A stretch of 46,716 nt of DNA from Flavobacteriales bacterium (GCA_002683345.1 NYSX01000015.1:1-46716); one strand, 5' to 3'; positions 1 to 9,685 are shown, numbered from the stretch's first letter. Translations and numbers: made by a program. Notes: generated by a model from the letters alone, not told the origin.

Positions 1-1308
1 GCCCCCGCCGCTGCCAAAGCTCGCATAGGCCGTCGTCGTCAACGTCGACTTGTCCGACAAGCTCCACACATCACGAACCGTGACGATGGGCTTGAAGTAT
101 TGGTTTTGACGGGGGTTGTAGCGTCGCATGTCCCCAAACGTCGTGTCCACCTGCCCAGTCTCTTCGTTGTAGTTGTAGAACACCTCCTGGTAGTTCACCA
201 TGAACTCGTTGAAGCTGCGTCCGCGGTTGACGATGGACGTTTCAGACAATCCATCCACCACCTCATTGTACTCGTCCACGCTGGCTTGCCCCTCATCGGA
301 AATCAAGCGTTGGGCCAAGTCGGTGTCGTATTCGTACAACTGCATTTGATAAGAACGCTGGCCGTGACGCTGCGGAGCGCCAAACGTCGTGAAGCTCAAG
401 TTGTGGTTGCCCACGGTTTTTCTCCCCTTGAGGTAGTAGGCGTAGGCTTCCGATTCCAATCCGTCCGCGAAGCCTTGGTTGGATTTGTAGGATCCGACGA
501 AGTGCAGAAACCCTTTGTCCTGGTTGCCAAACACGCCGCTCAGGCTGTTTCTGTAGTAGCCGTACGACCCCATCTCAGCCTGGTAGTTGATGGACCCGTT
601 GGCCGACTCGTCGCCACCCGTCAAAATGTTGATGGTTCCACCCACAGAAGGGATGGCGAGCTTGCTGGCCCCAAGGCCGCGCTGCACCTGCGTGGTCCGA
701 ACGACGAGGTCCAATCCGGCCCAGTTGCTCCAGTACACCCAACCGTTCTCCATGTCATTCATGGGGACCCCGTCCACCATGACCGCGAGGTTCGTTTGGT
801 CAAACCCGCGAATCGTGACACGGGCATCTCCGTCACCTCCACCCTGCTGCGTGGCGTACACCCCTGGCGTGGTGTTCAACACGAGGGGCAGATCACGACC
901 GGCCAATTCCTCCTGGATTTGGGCAGGCAAGACGTTGGTGAACGCCACGGGAGTCTTCCGAGAAATCACCACATCCGCGGAGACCACGGCCTCCTCCATG
1001 ATGAGCGTCTCCATCCGAAATCGCACCGAAGTGGAAGCGCCTTCGCACTCCACCTGACGGACTTGGCTGGCGTATCCGATGTAGGACACTTCCAACGTGG
1101 CTACCCCTTTGGGCACAGGCATGGCAAACACCCCATCGAAGTCCGTGGCGACCACGGCATTCCCGGATTTGACGTAGGCTCCGATCAGAGGCTCTCCCGT
1201 CAGGGCATCTTCAATGACCCCGTTGATGGTGCATAGCTGCGCAGCGGCTGTCGTTACGCATGCCCAAAGCACCAGCGCAACAGCCCTCAAAGGCTTCAAT
1301 GCAAACAT
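1..1308 (-). CDS. TonB-dependent receptor, N-terminal part (runs off the window)
   Basis: I translated this from the reverse strand: an ATG at 1308 opens a frame with no stop to base 1, giving 436 visible residues. Residues 1-24 form a signal peptide ending AAAQ. Residues about 26-105 are a CarboxypepD_reg-like beta-sandwich (GVIEDALTGEPLIGAYV start). Residues about 125-240 are the TonB plug, with VTIRGFDQTN, VMVDGVPMND and GGTINILTG motifs. The rest is the beginning of the barrel. It is an outer-membrane, TonB-energised importer; the substrate cannot be read from sequence. The length of the leading domain and plug is ordinary, but it lacks the long SusC architecture. The start lies 8 bases after the stop of the lamin-tail protein upstream, so the two are probably one transcript and may act together at the cell surface. 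Confidence 0.93.
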   Translation of the reverse strand, partial: MFALKPLRAVALVLWACVTTAAAQLCTINGVIEDALTGEPLIGAYVKSGNAVVATDFDGVFAMPVPKGVATLEVSYIGYASQVRQVECEGASTSVRFRMETLIMEEAVVSADVVISRKTPVAFTNVLPAQIQEELAGRDLPLVLNTTPGVYATQQGGGDGDARVTIRGFDQTNLAVMVDGVPMNDMENGWVYWSNWAGLDLVVRTTQVQRGLGASKLAIPSVGGTINILTGGDESANGSINYQAEMGSYGYYRNSLSGVFGNQDKGFLHFVGSYKSNQGFADGLESEAYAYYLKGRKTVGNHNLSFTTFGAPQRHGQRSYQMQLYEYDTDLAQRLISDEGQASVDEYNEVVDGLSETSIVNRGRSFNEFMVNYQEVFYNYNEETGQVDTTFGDMRRYNPRQNQYFKPIVTVRDVWSLSDKSTLTTTAYASFGSGGG

Positions 1309-1316
1309 GTGATTCC

Positions 1317-2264
1317 TCACTTGCGAACCACGCGACGGGTCGCGCGAGCCCCGTTTTCAAGCACCACCTCCATCAAGTAGAGGCCGGCAGTCACGTTGTC
1401 CAAGCGGACTTCTGCCACGCCCAAGCCATTCACGGCCTGACGGCCCACTTGCTGGCCTGCGAGGTTGTGCAGAACCACTTCACGGATGGCTGAAGCTGCA
1501 CTCACCCAAACCACGTCGCCAGAGGCCGGGTTGGGGAACACCTTCACGTCCATGGACGCGGGTTGCTCTTGGACGTCCGTCGTGCCGCACTCACAGGTGT
1601 GAGAGCCGAGGTTCAGAAACACCGCGTCCAACGTGTAGTTCAACGAATCGTTGGACCACAAGGTGCCGTCCCACTCGTCGACGACGAGGTAATCGTTCAA
1701 GGCATCGGTGTCACCGCCGGTCACGCTGGGCTTGCGAATCAACGTGTGATTCTGGGTCATTTCTGCCCAGCCCGTGGTTCCGGGATCTTCGCCAATCTTG
1801 CCGAAGATGTCGATGGGCGTGTTTGTCGAGATTTTGCGCAACACCATGGCGTCGTTGCCATTGAAGTACATCGCGTTGTTCTCCTCGTACACAGGGCAAA
1901 CCCACAAATCGGCGGCCTCTGCAAGCTCATCCCACACGGGCGCTTCGAAGTCCACCCCATCGGGATCTTGCTTGTCCAACACAACGACCACCACGCTGTT
2001 GGCCGCAAGCGTGCCTGACAAATCCACTTTCTGGTTGTCTTGTGCCGCAGTGGCTCCGTTGGAGTAGCGCTCGAGGCGGTAATCGCTCAAGTCCACCGCC
2101 GCGTCGGTGGGGTTGTAAATCTCAATGGCTTTGTTGTTGCTCCAGCCTTCGATGTATTCGGACATGAAGAGTTCGTCGCACTGTGCTTGGGCAGATTGAA
2201 TGGACAGAAGGGTCAAGGCCACGCAAAACGACGCTTGGAGGGATTGAAGGAGCGCTTGTTTCAT
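1317..2264 (-). CDS. Secreted lamin-tail-domain protein with T9SS type A sorting domain
   Basis: 315 residues. Residues 1-27 are a signal peptide (SAQAQ cleavage region). Residues about 29-145 look like a lamin-tail domain (LTD), recognised by ELFMSEYIEGWSNNKAIEIY and the YRLERYSNG strand that are typical of bacterial LTD proteins and of the N-terminus of ExeM-like secreted nucleases; no nuclease domain is present here. A short linker with a CEC pair follows, then a Por-secretion sorting domain from about 238 to the end (VFPNPASGDVVWV, GLYLMEVVLENG). It should be exported by the Sec system, crossed through the outer membrane by T9SS and attached to the surface. Its TonB-dependent receptor neighbour begins 8 bases downstream, suggesting a binding-protein/importer pair. 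The ligand is unknown. Confidence 0.88.
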   Translation of the reverse strand: MKQALLQSLQASFCVALTLLSIQSAQAQCDELFMSEYIEGWSNNKAIEIYNPTDAAVDLSDYRLERYSNGATAAQDNQKVDLSGTLAANSVVVVVLDKQDPDGVDFEAPVWDELAEAADLWVCPVYEENNAMYFNGNDAMVLRKISTNTPIDIFGKIGEDPGTTGWAEMTQNHTLIRKPSVTGGDTDALNDYLVVDEWDGTLWSNDSLNYTLDAVFLNLGSHTCECGTTDVQEQPASMDVKVFPNPASGDVVWVSAASAIREVVLHNLAGQQVGRQAVNGLGVAEVRLDNVTAGLYLMEVVLENGARATRRVVRK

Positions 2265-2363
2265 GAGATTGGTTTTGGGTCTGGATTTCGTTCGATGTGA
2301 TTCGTTGGGGCGAAATTACCGCGGGCTGCGTTATTTTCGACGAATCAACGATAACGAATTGTC
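2265..2363. promoter_or_regulatory. Divergent intergenic promoter region
   Basis: 99 bases separate the divergent lamin-tail gene (minus) and the giant surface protein (plus). Each strand has a one-mismatch match to the Bacteroidota -7 box TAnnTTTG: TATTTTCG at 2332-2339 on plus and TAATTTCG (CGAAATTA at 2311-2318) on minus. The boxes are weak and no convincing -33 TTG was placed, so the exact start points are uncertain. Confidence 0.35.
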
Positions 2364-5300
2364 ATGCTTGCGTTTATTCCGACCAACCGTCTTGGGAGAA
2401 GCGAAATTCTCTGCGCTTGGCGCCTCTCTTTGTCCCTTCTTTTGACATGGGCAGGGGTGCAAGCCATGCACGCCCAAACCGGCGGCGGCCTTGGCTGCGT
2501 CATCGATGCTGGAATTTCGCCGCAAGAAGTGTGCAAAGGAGACCATGTCGTTTTGGGCGGAAACCCAACCATCCCGTACAACCTGTCTCAGGAGTTCGCC
2601 TCGGTGTCGTGGTCTGTCTTGGAGGGAGATTCTGTGGCGTTTGATCCGTCTCCTGATGTGCCAAATCCATCGGTTCAGGTGGACGTCACAACGACCTTCT
2701 TGGTGGAATTGGTGCTGAATGACGGCTCGGTATGCAGCAGCACCATCACGTTGATCCCCATCACGGAACCCATGCTGGACCTTCAAGGAAGTTGGATCCA
2801 ATGCGGAGGCTCGACGTTGTTGTCGTTTTACAACACCTCCCCTTCCAACAGCGTGGCCATCACCTACGACGTCGATTGGGGAGATGGCAGCATGGACTCC
2901 GCATTGCCGTTTGCCACAGCCTTTCAACACGATTACGCCTCCTTGGGGCAATACGATGTGCAAGTCAGCGCCACTTTGGGAACCTGCGTGAATGAGGAAT
3001 CCATTGAAGTGTTCTTGGGCACCCCACCCGAACCGATTGAATTGGATGTGCCCGAATGGACGTGTTCTGGAAGCGAGGTCGCGTTTGAGTGGTCCAACCT
3101 GGATGGCTACCCCCTGGGTTCGAGTTGGGACATCCAAATCGATGGAAGTCCGGCTTTCAACGGTGCCGTCACGGACTCCACCGCCACTGAATTCACATGG
3201 AGCTTCGGAGAGTCTGTGACCTGTTTGGATGCGTTGGCGACGCATTCGGTCTACGCGCAACTCTCAAATGCTTGCCTTCCCGCAGTGAATGCCTCGGCGA
3301 GCTTCAACATCATCATGGAGCCCGAGGCCGACCTCGTTCTTGCGGGGGACTCGTGTGCCTTTGTGCAAATGTCTCTGGGCCCTGAAGTGGAATGTCCCGG
3401 TCTGCATTCGATCCAATGGAATGTCACCAGCGAAGGAGGAGAACCCGCATCGCTTTCCACCCATTCAGGCGGCCCCCAATCGACGTTTTGGACTGTGCAG
3501 CTTGACCCTGGGGAATACCAGACCACCTTGGAAGTCTCCAACCCCGCCTGTGGAAGCACTGCCGACACCGCGGCGTTTTGCGTCGAGATGTCTCCCCCGG
3601 GAGATTGGGCCACGCCGGGAGTGGCCAATGGGCAACAGTTCAACATTTGCGTCAACGAGGTCATCGACTTGTGGATCGACCCCATTGAATCCATTTGCGG
3701 CAGTGACATTGCCGGGGAATGGTTCGTCAGCCCCATGACCGAGGACACGGATCCTGAAGGATTCGAGACGCTTCTTAACGAGGAGTGGCACCGCAGTTGG
3801 TCGTTCCAAGCGCCAGGCATCTACCTGATTGAGCTTGAAGGCCAAATCGGATGTGGCGACCTCGACCTCTTCGCCTCAGTCGTGGTCACGGAACTGCCTG
3901 AAGTGACCTTGACCTCCTACGACAACGGTGTGCCCGATCAGGTGCTGTGCCGAGGAGACGAAGTGTCCGTCGTTGCAGAGGTCTCGGGGGTCGGGTTGAA
4001 CTCCGGAGCGTACGACTTGAATTGGAGTGTCCTGAATTCAGAAGGGCAGTCTCATCCCAGCGCAAGCGCCTACCAATACGGCGACTCGACCTTGATGGTC
4101 CAAAGCCATCCCAGCGCCCCAGCAGAAGACATTTTTGTGGCGCTGGAAGTTTTGTCCGCCTGCGGCCCGATTTACGACACCCTCCACCTTGAAGTGGAAG
4201 GCAACTTGCCCCTCAACTATTGGCTTGTCTCGGGCAGCGAAGGACCTGTGAACAACGGCATCCCCGAATTCGTGCAATGCCAAGGAGACTCGCTCGAATT
4301 GGGATTCGAGGTCCCCGGTGCTGCAGTCATGAACGTCTACTCCCAAACGTTTGACCTCTGGGACCTGACTTTTGACGAAGCGGAAGGCACGGGCGAGCTC
4401 ACGTGGCTGTCCAATGGGCTCAACTGGGATTTTGAATTGGAGTATTTGAGCGCGGAAGGGTGCCAAACCTTGGACACCCTTTCCTTCCGGACCATTTTCC
4501 GTCCAGAGGTGTTTGTCGATGCGCCAGGTTTGGTCTGTCAGGGGGATGCATCCCAATTCTCTGCGGTGGTGTTCCCTGGCTCGACAAGCAACTTCGGTGC
4601 CGTGAATTGGAGCGTCGGCGGCAGTTTGGTCCAATCGGGGTCTGAAACCGACTTCGCCTATGTCATGCCCGACTGCTTGAACAACCCCACCGTGACCTGC
4701 ACGGTCATCGACGAATTCGGGTGCCAAGCCTCCGCTCCCGCGGTGACGGCCCCCATCAGCTGTCCGCCCAGCACCTCCTCCCAGTTCTACAGCTGCGGCG
4801 AGGAAGGCGACACCCTTTGCCAATCGTGGGTTGATTCTCCGGTGGCCGGATGGCTGCTCGACGACAACATGTGGCTGGATGAAGACAGCCTGGGCACATG
4901 TGTGGTGGTCGACTCCATGTACGTGCATCATTCACTGACGTGGTACACCACCACGGAATTGGGATGTCAGCAAACAAACCACATGTGCTGGGGCGTGGGA
5001 GCTTTGGACAGTTTGGGGCAATGCACCGAAGTGCCTTGCAGTCCGCCACCACCGCCTCCTTGTGACGCGTTTCTGTGCGAAGACTCCTTGGCTTGCAACT
5101 ACGGCATCGCAACCTGTTGCTTGGATTCATGCGTCTTCCCCGAGTCAATCGGTGCCAACGAACTGGCATTTGACTCTCTGGTGTTTTGTCAGTCATGGAC
5201 GCCATACTTGCTCGAAGCCGAGTCGCCTTGGATTGGGAATTGGTCAGGCCCACGGGTGTCGGACAACTCACAGGTCAATTGCCCTGGCACCCAGGCGTAC

Positions 5301-8300
5301 TTGGACCTTTCGGTGACCGGGGAATGGGACATCTATTTCCACGGTGGCTTGGGCTCCTGCATGGACATCGACACCGTGCATGTGGTGGTCCATGAGATTC
5401 CACAGTACAACGGTCCCAATGCGTTCCAAGAGTGCCACGGGGTTGAATTGGACTTGAGCGAGGTCCTGGCACAGGATTCCAGCCTGTGCTGGAGTTTGGA
5501 TTGGCTTGGGGAGGAGAACAACGGTTGTGACACCTCGGCTGTTTGGCTGGTGAATGGGTCTGGCTATGTGGCCTGGAACGCCACCAACGAATGGGGATGT
5601 TCCTCCCTGAACACGACGATTTACATCGAAGATTTGGGCCGTCCCAACGCCATTGTGGGTGGGGACACTGTCCTGTGCAACCAAGCCATTCCCAACATCA
5701 TGGCCTTCGAATTTGGGGCGCCTTATGCGTTGGGATGCAACCCGACCCAAGGTGTTTGGGAAGGACAAGGTGCCAACCTTGAATTCTTCACGGAAGTATG
5801 GACGGGCGGCAATTGCGTGGATGCCGGGGATCCATGGATTGACAGTTTGTGGACTTTCACTCCGGACAGCGTCGGGGTGTACGAATGGGTGTGGACCGTG
5901 ACCGACTGCAATGGATGCGTGGACCGAGACACCTTGAACATCACCGTTGTGGAACCGACACCTCCCTTGCTTCCCCAACTCACGTTCTGCATGGATGCGC
6001 CAGTCGGACCAGTCACCCCGCAAGGCGAGGCGTGTTGGTTCGGGAGCGGCATCTCGCCAGACTACATCTTCGACCCTGCGGTGGCCGGCGAAGGCACCCA
6101 TGAGTGGGTGGTCATGATTGGAGAGGGCTCCTGCGCCATGACAGACACCGTTGAAGTTGAAATTTTTGATGTTCCTCACATCGATCTGGTGGGCTATGGA
6201 CCCTGGCCCTGCTACGGGGACACCTATGCCATGTGCGTGGAGACCGAAGACAGCTTGACCGACAATTGGGTGTACGACTGGCAGGCGTTTCCGAGCCTGT
6301 TGGCCATCGATACGTGCAGCACGGCATGTTGTGACATTGAAAATGTGGATGCCACAAACGCCATGGTCGTCGTCACCAACGAGCATGGATGCACAAGCGA
6401 AGATTCTTGGATCATCAACCTCGCCCCAACCCCGGAGGTGGTGTTGACGGACAGCGTGTTCTTGTGCAAGGATGGCGGAACATACCCCATTCCAACAGCT
6501 CCCTTGGGGGGCACTTGGACCGGCGAACACTTGACCGAAACGGGAGTGTTTACCGCGGAAGAGGTGGGTGTGTTTGTGCTCCACTATGAATTCATCAATG
6601 TCCAAAACTGCATGGATGAAGACAGCGTCGTCGTTGTCGTGACAGACATCCCCCAGCCCACCATTGTGACCCCTCAATTGGAATACTGCTTGGGATCATC
6701 TGCCCTGCTTTACTCCGACATGGACGGCGTGTGGAGCGGTCCTGGAATCGACGGTTCCGGTGCCATTCAACAAAGCATTCCCGGAACGTACTCCTACCAA
6801 TTCACCACTGGAAGCGGTTCCTGCTTGGCGCAGGACTCCATCGACATCACGTTCTTGGAACTTCCGTATGTGGATTTGCCCGTCGACACCATTCTTTGTC
6901 CTGGCAGCCCCCTCGAGATTGAGGTCCCCGCGGAGGCCATCGACTCGTTGAATTTGGTCAATGCCTTTGCCATTGGATGCGAAGGCATCGGTGGGGCATT
7001 CCCGGTGTTCACCTTTGAGCCCGAATTCACTTGTGGGTTCTCCATGGTCGTGGTGGACGACCACGGCTGCTTGGGATACGATGACATGACGGTCATTGTG
7101 CCGCTTCCCACCCCTTCCTACGCGGGGCCACCTGAAGTGTTGTGCATGGGAGAGGAACTTCAACTCGAAGGCCAAATTGTCCCCGGGTGTGCGACCGAAG
7201 TCACCTGGTCTGGCGCGTTGGTGGACGAATCCGGATACGTCACTGCGGACACCGTAGGCGTGCACTGGGTCGAACTGACGTATTACGACTGCTTTGGTTG
7301 TTTTGCCTCTGGACAACGTGAGGTGTTGGTCTTGGACGCTCCTGTGCTCAGTGCCATGTGGTCAGACACGGTGGTCTGCGAAGGTGAGGAAGTCGACCTC
7401 ATGCTCGACGGTTACGGGGGCAGCTTGGGATACAACTGGGACTGGGTCGACTCCCCTTTTGAGGAAAGTCCGACCTTCCCCTGGCTGGCACAAAACCCCT
7501 TGGACTCCATCATGGATTTGACCCTTTGGGCCACCGCAGGGAACTTGTGCAATGCAGACAGTGTCTCCATTGACTTGACCGTTTGGCCGGCCATTTCCGC
7601 GGAGCCAAGCACCAACATCGGATCCAACGCCATGGTCGACACGGTGTTGTGCGCGCCCGTGTCGCTCTCCTACCAAGCCTATGCCGCTGGCGCCCTCGAT
7701 TGGGTGTGGTCTTCTTCCGTGTCTGTCGACACCATCGACACGTCCGTGGCTGAGTTTTCGGTCGACGTGGTGGATGAGGTGATGACCTTTGACCTGGGGG
7801 TTTTGGCCAGCCTGAACCAAAGCGCGTGCACAAGCCCATCCCAATGGACCGTCACCGTGGTGCCGGAACCGATTGCAGAGTTGAGTGCGGTGGAGGCATT
7901 TTGCGGAGACGTATTTGCCCCGGAGGTCGAATACACGGCGGAACACGGGGACGTGGCTTGGGACTGGACCGGAGGCGCTTTGCCGGCGACGTTCCCCGAC
8001 GATTGGGAATTGGAATCTTGGGGCACGACGTCTTTGTCGTTGACGGTCACCTCGACGCATCCGGGCGTCTCTTGTGTGGCCACCGATGAGGTGTCACTCG
8101 CTTTCTACGATCAACCCGTCGCCGGGTTTGAGTTGATTTCAGATTCTGTGGTCTGTGCGCCTGGAACCTTCCAGATTGTGGATGCCAGCGCCGACGCCCA
8201 AAGCATCTCTTGGTTTGTGGACTACGTCGGAGGCATCCTGACGCCGCTGGACACCCTTGACCTTCTCTTGCCCTTTGCGGGACAATTTGGGCTGACTTGG

Positions 8301-8936
8301 GTGGCTGAAGGTGAAGGAAGCTGCACCGACACTCTGCTTGTGGCAGACGTCGTCGAAGTGCTGCCCTCTCCTGAAGCCGGGATTTGGTCCAACCAGCCGC
8401 TGGTCGTGCCTTGGCGCATGGAAGGAACGGAGTTCATCTTCAACGACGTCAGTGTGGGGAACGACAGCACCATCTGGACCGTGGGTGACAGCACCATCAT
8501 CGACCAAGGCATCTTGAATTTCTTGTACGAAGCGCCTGGCACTTATGCCATTGGCCAACAAGTGTTCAACGACTTCGGCTGCCAAGACACGGTGAGTTTG
8601 CGGTTTGAAATCGTCGACGAATTGAACATCCACGTTCCCACGGCATTCACCCCCAATGGAGACTTCGTCAATGACGTTTGGAAACCCATCATCGCCGGAG
8701 TGGAGCGCATCGACGAATACACGCTTCAGGTGGTGAGTCGCTCAGGACAAATCGCCTTTGAAACCACCGATCCAGAACAAGCGTGGGATGCCCTTGACGT
8801 TCCTCGTCCGGAGAAACTGGAGGACGTCCAAAACAGCGTGTTCCGCTACATCCTTCGCGTCTTGCCAAATGCCACGCCACTCGATCCTGACCCGGCTTGG
8901 ATGGAGTACACCGGGCATGTCATGATTGTGGACTGA
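2364..8936 (+). CDS. Giant secreted Ig/PKD-like repeat protein with T9SS type B sorting domain
   Basis: 2190 residues. The N-terminus has an extended signal peptide (basic region, then SLSLLLTWAGVQAMHAQ, cleavage near residue 38). The bulk consists of many degenerate beta-sandwich repeats, each roughly 80-100 residues, rich in Cys, Trp, Asp and Thr, with PKD-like phrases such as DVDWGDGSMDS and YDVQVSA near residues 170-205. A proline run at about 892-898 is followed by a Cys-rich motif (CEDSLACNY). Residues about 2088-2190 form the CHU_C/gliding-motility type B C-terminal domain (VPTAFTPNGDFVNDVWKP, then YTLQVVSRSGQ). Such proteins are secreted by T9SS and act as adhesins or gliding/surface-layer components; a specific role cannot be assigned. 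It is monocistronic and its stop lies 15 bases from the converging glucan operon. Confidence 0.9.
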   Translation: MLAFIPTNRLGRSEILCAWRLSLSLLLTWAGVQAMHAQTGGGLGCVIDAGISPQEVCKGDHVVLGGNPTIPYNLSQEFASVSWSVLEGDSVAFDPSPDVPNPSVQVDVTTTFLVELVLNDGSVCSSTITLIPITEPMLDLQGSWIQCGGSTLLSFYNTSPSNSVAITYDVDWGDGSMDSALPFATAFQHDYASLGQYDVQVSATLGTCVNEESIEVFLGTPPEPIELDVPEWTCSGSEVAFEWSNLDGYPLGSSWDIQIDGSPAFNGAVTDSTATEFTWSFGESVTCLDALATHSVYAQLSNACLPAVNASASFNIIMEPEADLVLAGDSCAFVQMSLGPEVECPGLHSIQWNVTSEGGEPASLSTHSGGPQSTFWTVQLDPGEYQTTLEVSNPACGSTADTAAFCVEMSPPGDWATPGVANGQQFNICVNEVIDLWIDPIESICGSDIAGEWFVSPMTEDTDPEGFETLLNEEWHRSWSFQAPGIYLIELEGQIGCGDLDLFASVVVTELPEVTLTSYDNGVPDQVLCRGDEVSVVAEVSGVGLNSGAYDLNWSVLNSEGQSHPSASAYQYGDSTLMVQSHPSAPAEDIFVALEVLSACGPIYDTLHLEVEGNLPLNYWLVSGSEGPVNNGIPEFVQCQGDSLELGFEVPGAAVMNVYSQTFDLWDLTFDEAEGTGELTWLSNGLNWDFELEYLSAEGCQTLDTLSFRTIFRPEVFVDAPGLVCQGDASQFSAVVFPGSTSNFGAVNWSVGGSLVQSGSETDFAYVMPDCLNNPTVTCTVIDEFGCQASAPAVTAPISCPPSTSSQFYSCGEEGDTLCQSWVDSPVAGWLLDDNMWLDEDSLGTCVVVDSMYVHHSLTWYTTTELGCQQTNHMCWGVGALDSLGQCTEVPCSPPPPPPCDAFLCEDSLACNYGIATCCLDSCVFPESIGANELAFDSLVFCQSWTPYLLEAESPWIGNWSGPRVSDNSQVNCPGTQAYLDLSVTGEWDIYFHGGLGSCMDIDTVHVVVHEIPQYNGPNAFQECHGVELDLSEVLAQDSSLCWSLDWLGEENNGCDTSAVWLVNGSGYVAWNATNEWGCSSLNTTIYIEDLGRPNAIVGGDTVLCNQAIPNIMAFEFGAPYALGCNPTQGVWEGQGANLEFFTEVWTGGNCVDAGDPWIDSLWTFTPDSVGVYEWVWTVTDCNGCVDRDTLNITVVEPTPPLLPQLTFCMDAPVGPVTPQGEACWFGSGISPDYIFDPAVAGEGTHEWVVMIGEGSCAMTDTVEVEIFDVPHIDLVGYGPWPCYGDTYAMCVETEDSLTDNWVYDWQAFPSLLAIDTCSTACCDIENVDATNAMVVVTNEHGCTSEDSWIINLAPTPEVVLTDSVFLCKDGGTYPIPTAPLGGTWTGEHLTETGVFTAEEVGVFVLHYEFINVQNCMDEDSVVVVVTDIPQPTIVTPQLEYCLGSSALLYSDMDGVWSGPGIDGSGAIQQSIPGTYSYQFTTGSGSCLAQDSIDITFLELPYVDLPVDTILCPGSPLEIEVPAEAIDSLNLVNAFAIGCEGIGGAFPVFTFEPEFTCGFSMVVVDDHGCLGYDDMTVIVPLPTPSYAGPPEVLCMGEELQLEGQIVPGCATEVTWSGALVDESGYVTADTVGVHWVELTYYDCFGCFASGQREVLVLDAPVLSAMWSDTVVCEGEEVDLMLDGYGGSLGYNWDWVDSPFEESPTFPWLAQNPLDSIMDLTLWATAGNLCNADSVSIDLTVWPAISAEPSTNIGSNAMVDTVLCAPVSLSYQAYAAGALDWVWSSSVSVDTIDTSVAEFSVDVVDEVMTFDLGVLASLNQSACTSPSQWTVTVVPEPIAELSAVEAFCGDVFAPEVEYTAEHGDVAWDWTGGALPATFPDDWELESWGTTSLSLTVTSTHPGVSCVATDEVSLAFYDQPVAGFELISDSVVCAPGTFQIVDASADAQSISWFVDYVGGILTPLDTLDLLLPFAGQFGLTWVAEGEGSCTDTLLVADVVEVLPSPEAGIWSNQPLVVPWRMEGTEFIFNDVSVGNDSTIWTVGDSTIIDQGILNFLYEAPGTYAIGQQVFNDFGCQDTVSLRFEIVDELNIHVPTAFTPNGDFVNDVWKPIIAGVERIDEYTLQVVSRSGQIAFETTDPEQAWDALDVPRPEKLEDVQNSVFRYILRVLPNATPLDPDPAWMEYTGHVMIVD

Positions 8937-8951
8937 CGGAGTTCTGACCCC

Positions 8952-9353
8952 TCAGGTCGTCTCGGCCTCATCCCCAGATTCGCGCTCTTCGATGGCGAGC
9001 TTGACCTTCTTGGTCAGGCCTTGCCATACGAGCGCGTAACTGTGGTCGACCAAGTCCAGAAAGGTCTCCCATGGGACGTCCCCAAACGGCTCAGGATGGA
9101 CACTGTTCCAATGTTTGGCGTTCAAATAGGGTCCTGTGGTGACGCCTTCGAATTGGGCGCGCAGCTCAGGGATGCGATCCGGGGCGCATTTCATGCCACA
9201 CCCCTCAAATTCAAAGGCATCGAGCAGGCAAAACATCTTGCCCCCCACCTTGAACACCAGGGTGCGGTCGTCAAAGGGAAGTTCCTCAGTGGTTCCTGGC
9301 TTGGCCAAACAATGGGCCCTCAGGCGTGTGACCACACGCTCGTGTGCGGTCAT
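8952..9353 (-). CDS. MmcQ/YjbR family protein
   Basis: 133 residues, the usual size for this family. The CyaY-like fold is recognised by ELPFDDRTLVFKVGGKMFCL, then the mid-protein GCGMKCAPDRIPELRAQF, the PYLNAKHWNSV segment and the closing helix (DHSYALVWQGLTKKVK). MmcQ/YjbR proteins are cytosolic, small and often called DNA-binding, but their cellular role is not established. The start ATG overlaps the stop of the Hpt gene by four bases (ATGA), so it is the last gene of the glucan operon or of an Hpt-YjbR subtranscript. The C-terminal tail is acidic (ERESGDEAETT). No sugar-related function is suggested by its sequence. Confidence 0.85.
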   Translation of the reverse strand: MTAHERVVTRLRAHCLAKPGTTEELPFDDRTLVFKVGGKMFCLLDAFEFEGCGMKCAPDRIPELRAQFEGVTTGPYLNAKHWNSVHPEPFGDVPWETFLDLVDHSYALVWQGLTKKVKLAIEERESGDEAETT

Positions 9354-9676
9354 GCAGTCTTGGCCTTCTTATCCGCGACCGCATCGAGCACTTGAGTCAA
9401 CATGCCGTCCAACTCCGTAGCGTCGAGGTCGCTCATGGAGGGTCGCCACTCATTCAGCAAATCGTTGACAGGCTCCGCTCCCAGAAGGGTCATGGTGGGC
9501 TTCAAGGAGTGGCGTGTGGCAGAGATGACGTTCCAGTCTTGGGCCGCCGCAGCTTCGAGAAGGTTGCGCTTGGATTTGGTGAGCGTCGCCTCGAGGGCTT
9601 CCAGAAACTCCAAGTAGGCCTGGGGATCGTCACCAAAAATGGCATCGTATTGATCAAAACGAGGGTGCATCTCCAT
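9350..9676 (-). CDS. Stand-alone Hpt (histidine phosphotransfer) domain protein
   Basis: 108 residues from the chosen start MEMHPRFDQ; an in-frame upstream ATG at 9703 would add nine residues. It is a helical bundle with the phospho-acceptor motif SATRHSLKPTM (His 56 in this numbering), matching the HxLK signature of Hpt domains, and the expected position inside helix 3. No kinase, receiver or output domain is attached. Hpt proteins relay phosphate between hybrid sensor kinases and response regulators in the cytosol; partners are not in the window. The shorter start is preferred because a TATCTTCC box ends four bases before it, the same spacing seen at other genes here. It sits between GH16 and YjbR at the tail of the glucan operon. 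Confidence 0.75.
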   Translation of the reverse strand: MEMHPRFDQYDAIFGDDPQAYLEFLEALEATLTKSKRNLLEAAAAQDWNVISATRHSLKPTMTLLGAEPVNDLLNEWRPSMSDLDATELDGMLTQVLDAVADKKAKTA

Positions 9677-9685
9677 GTGTGGAAG

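Noticed and set aside
5268-6677. 469-residue open frame on minus inside the giant surface protein
   Set aside because: Low-complexity antisense translation without signal, domain or promoter; the plus-strand gene is continuous through it.
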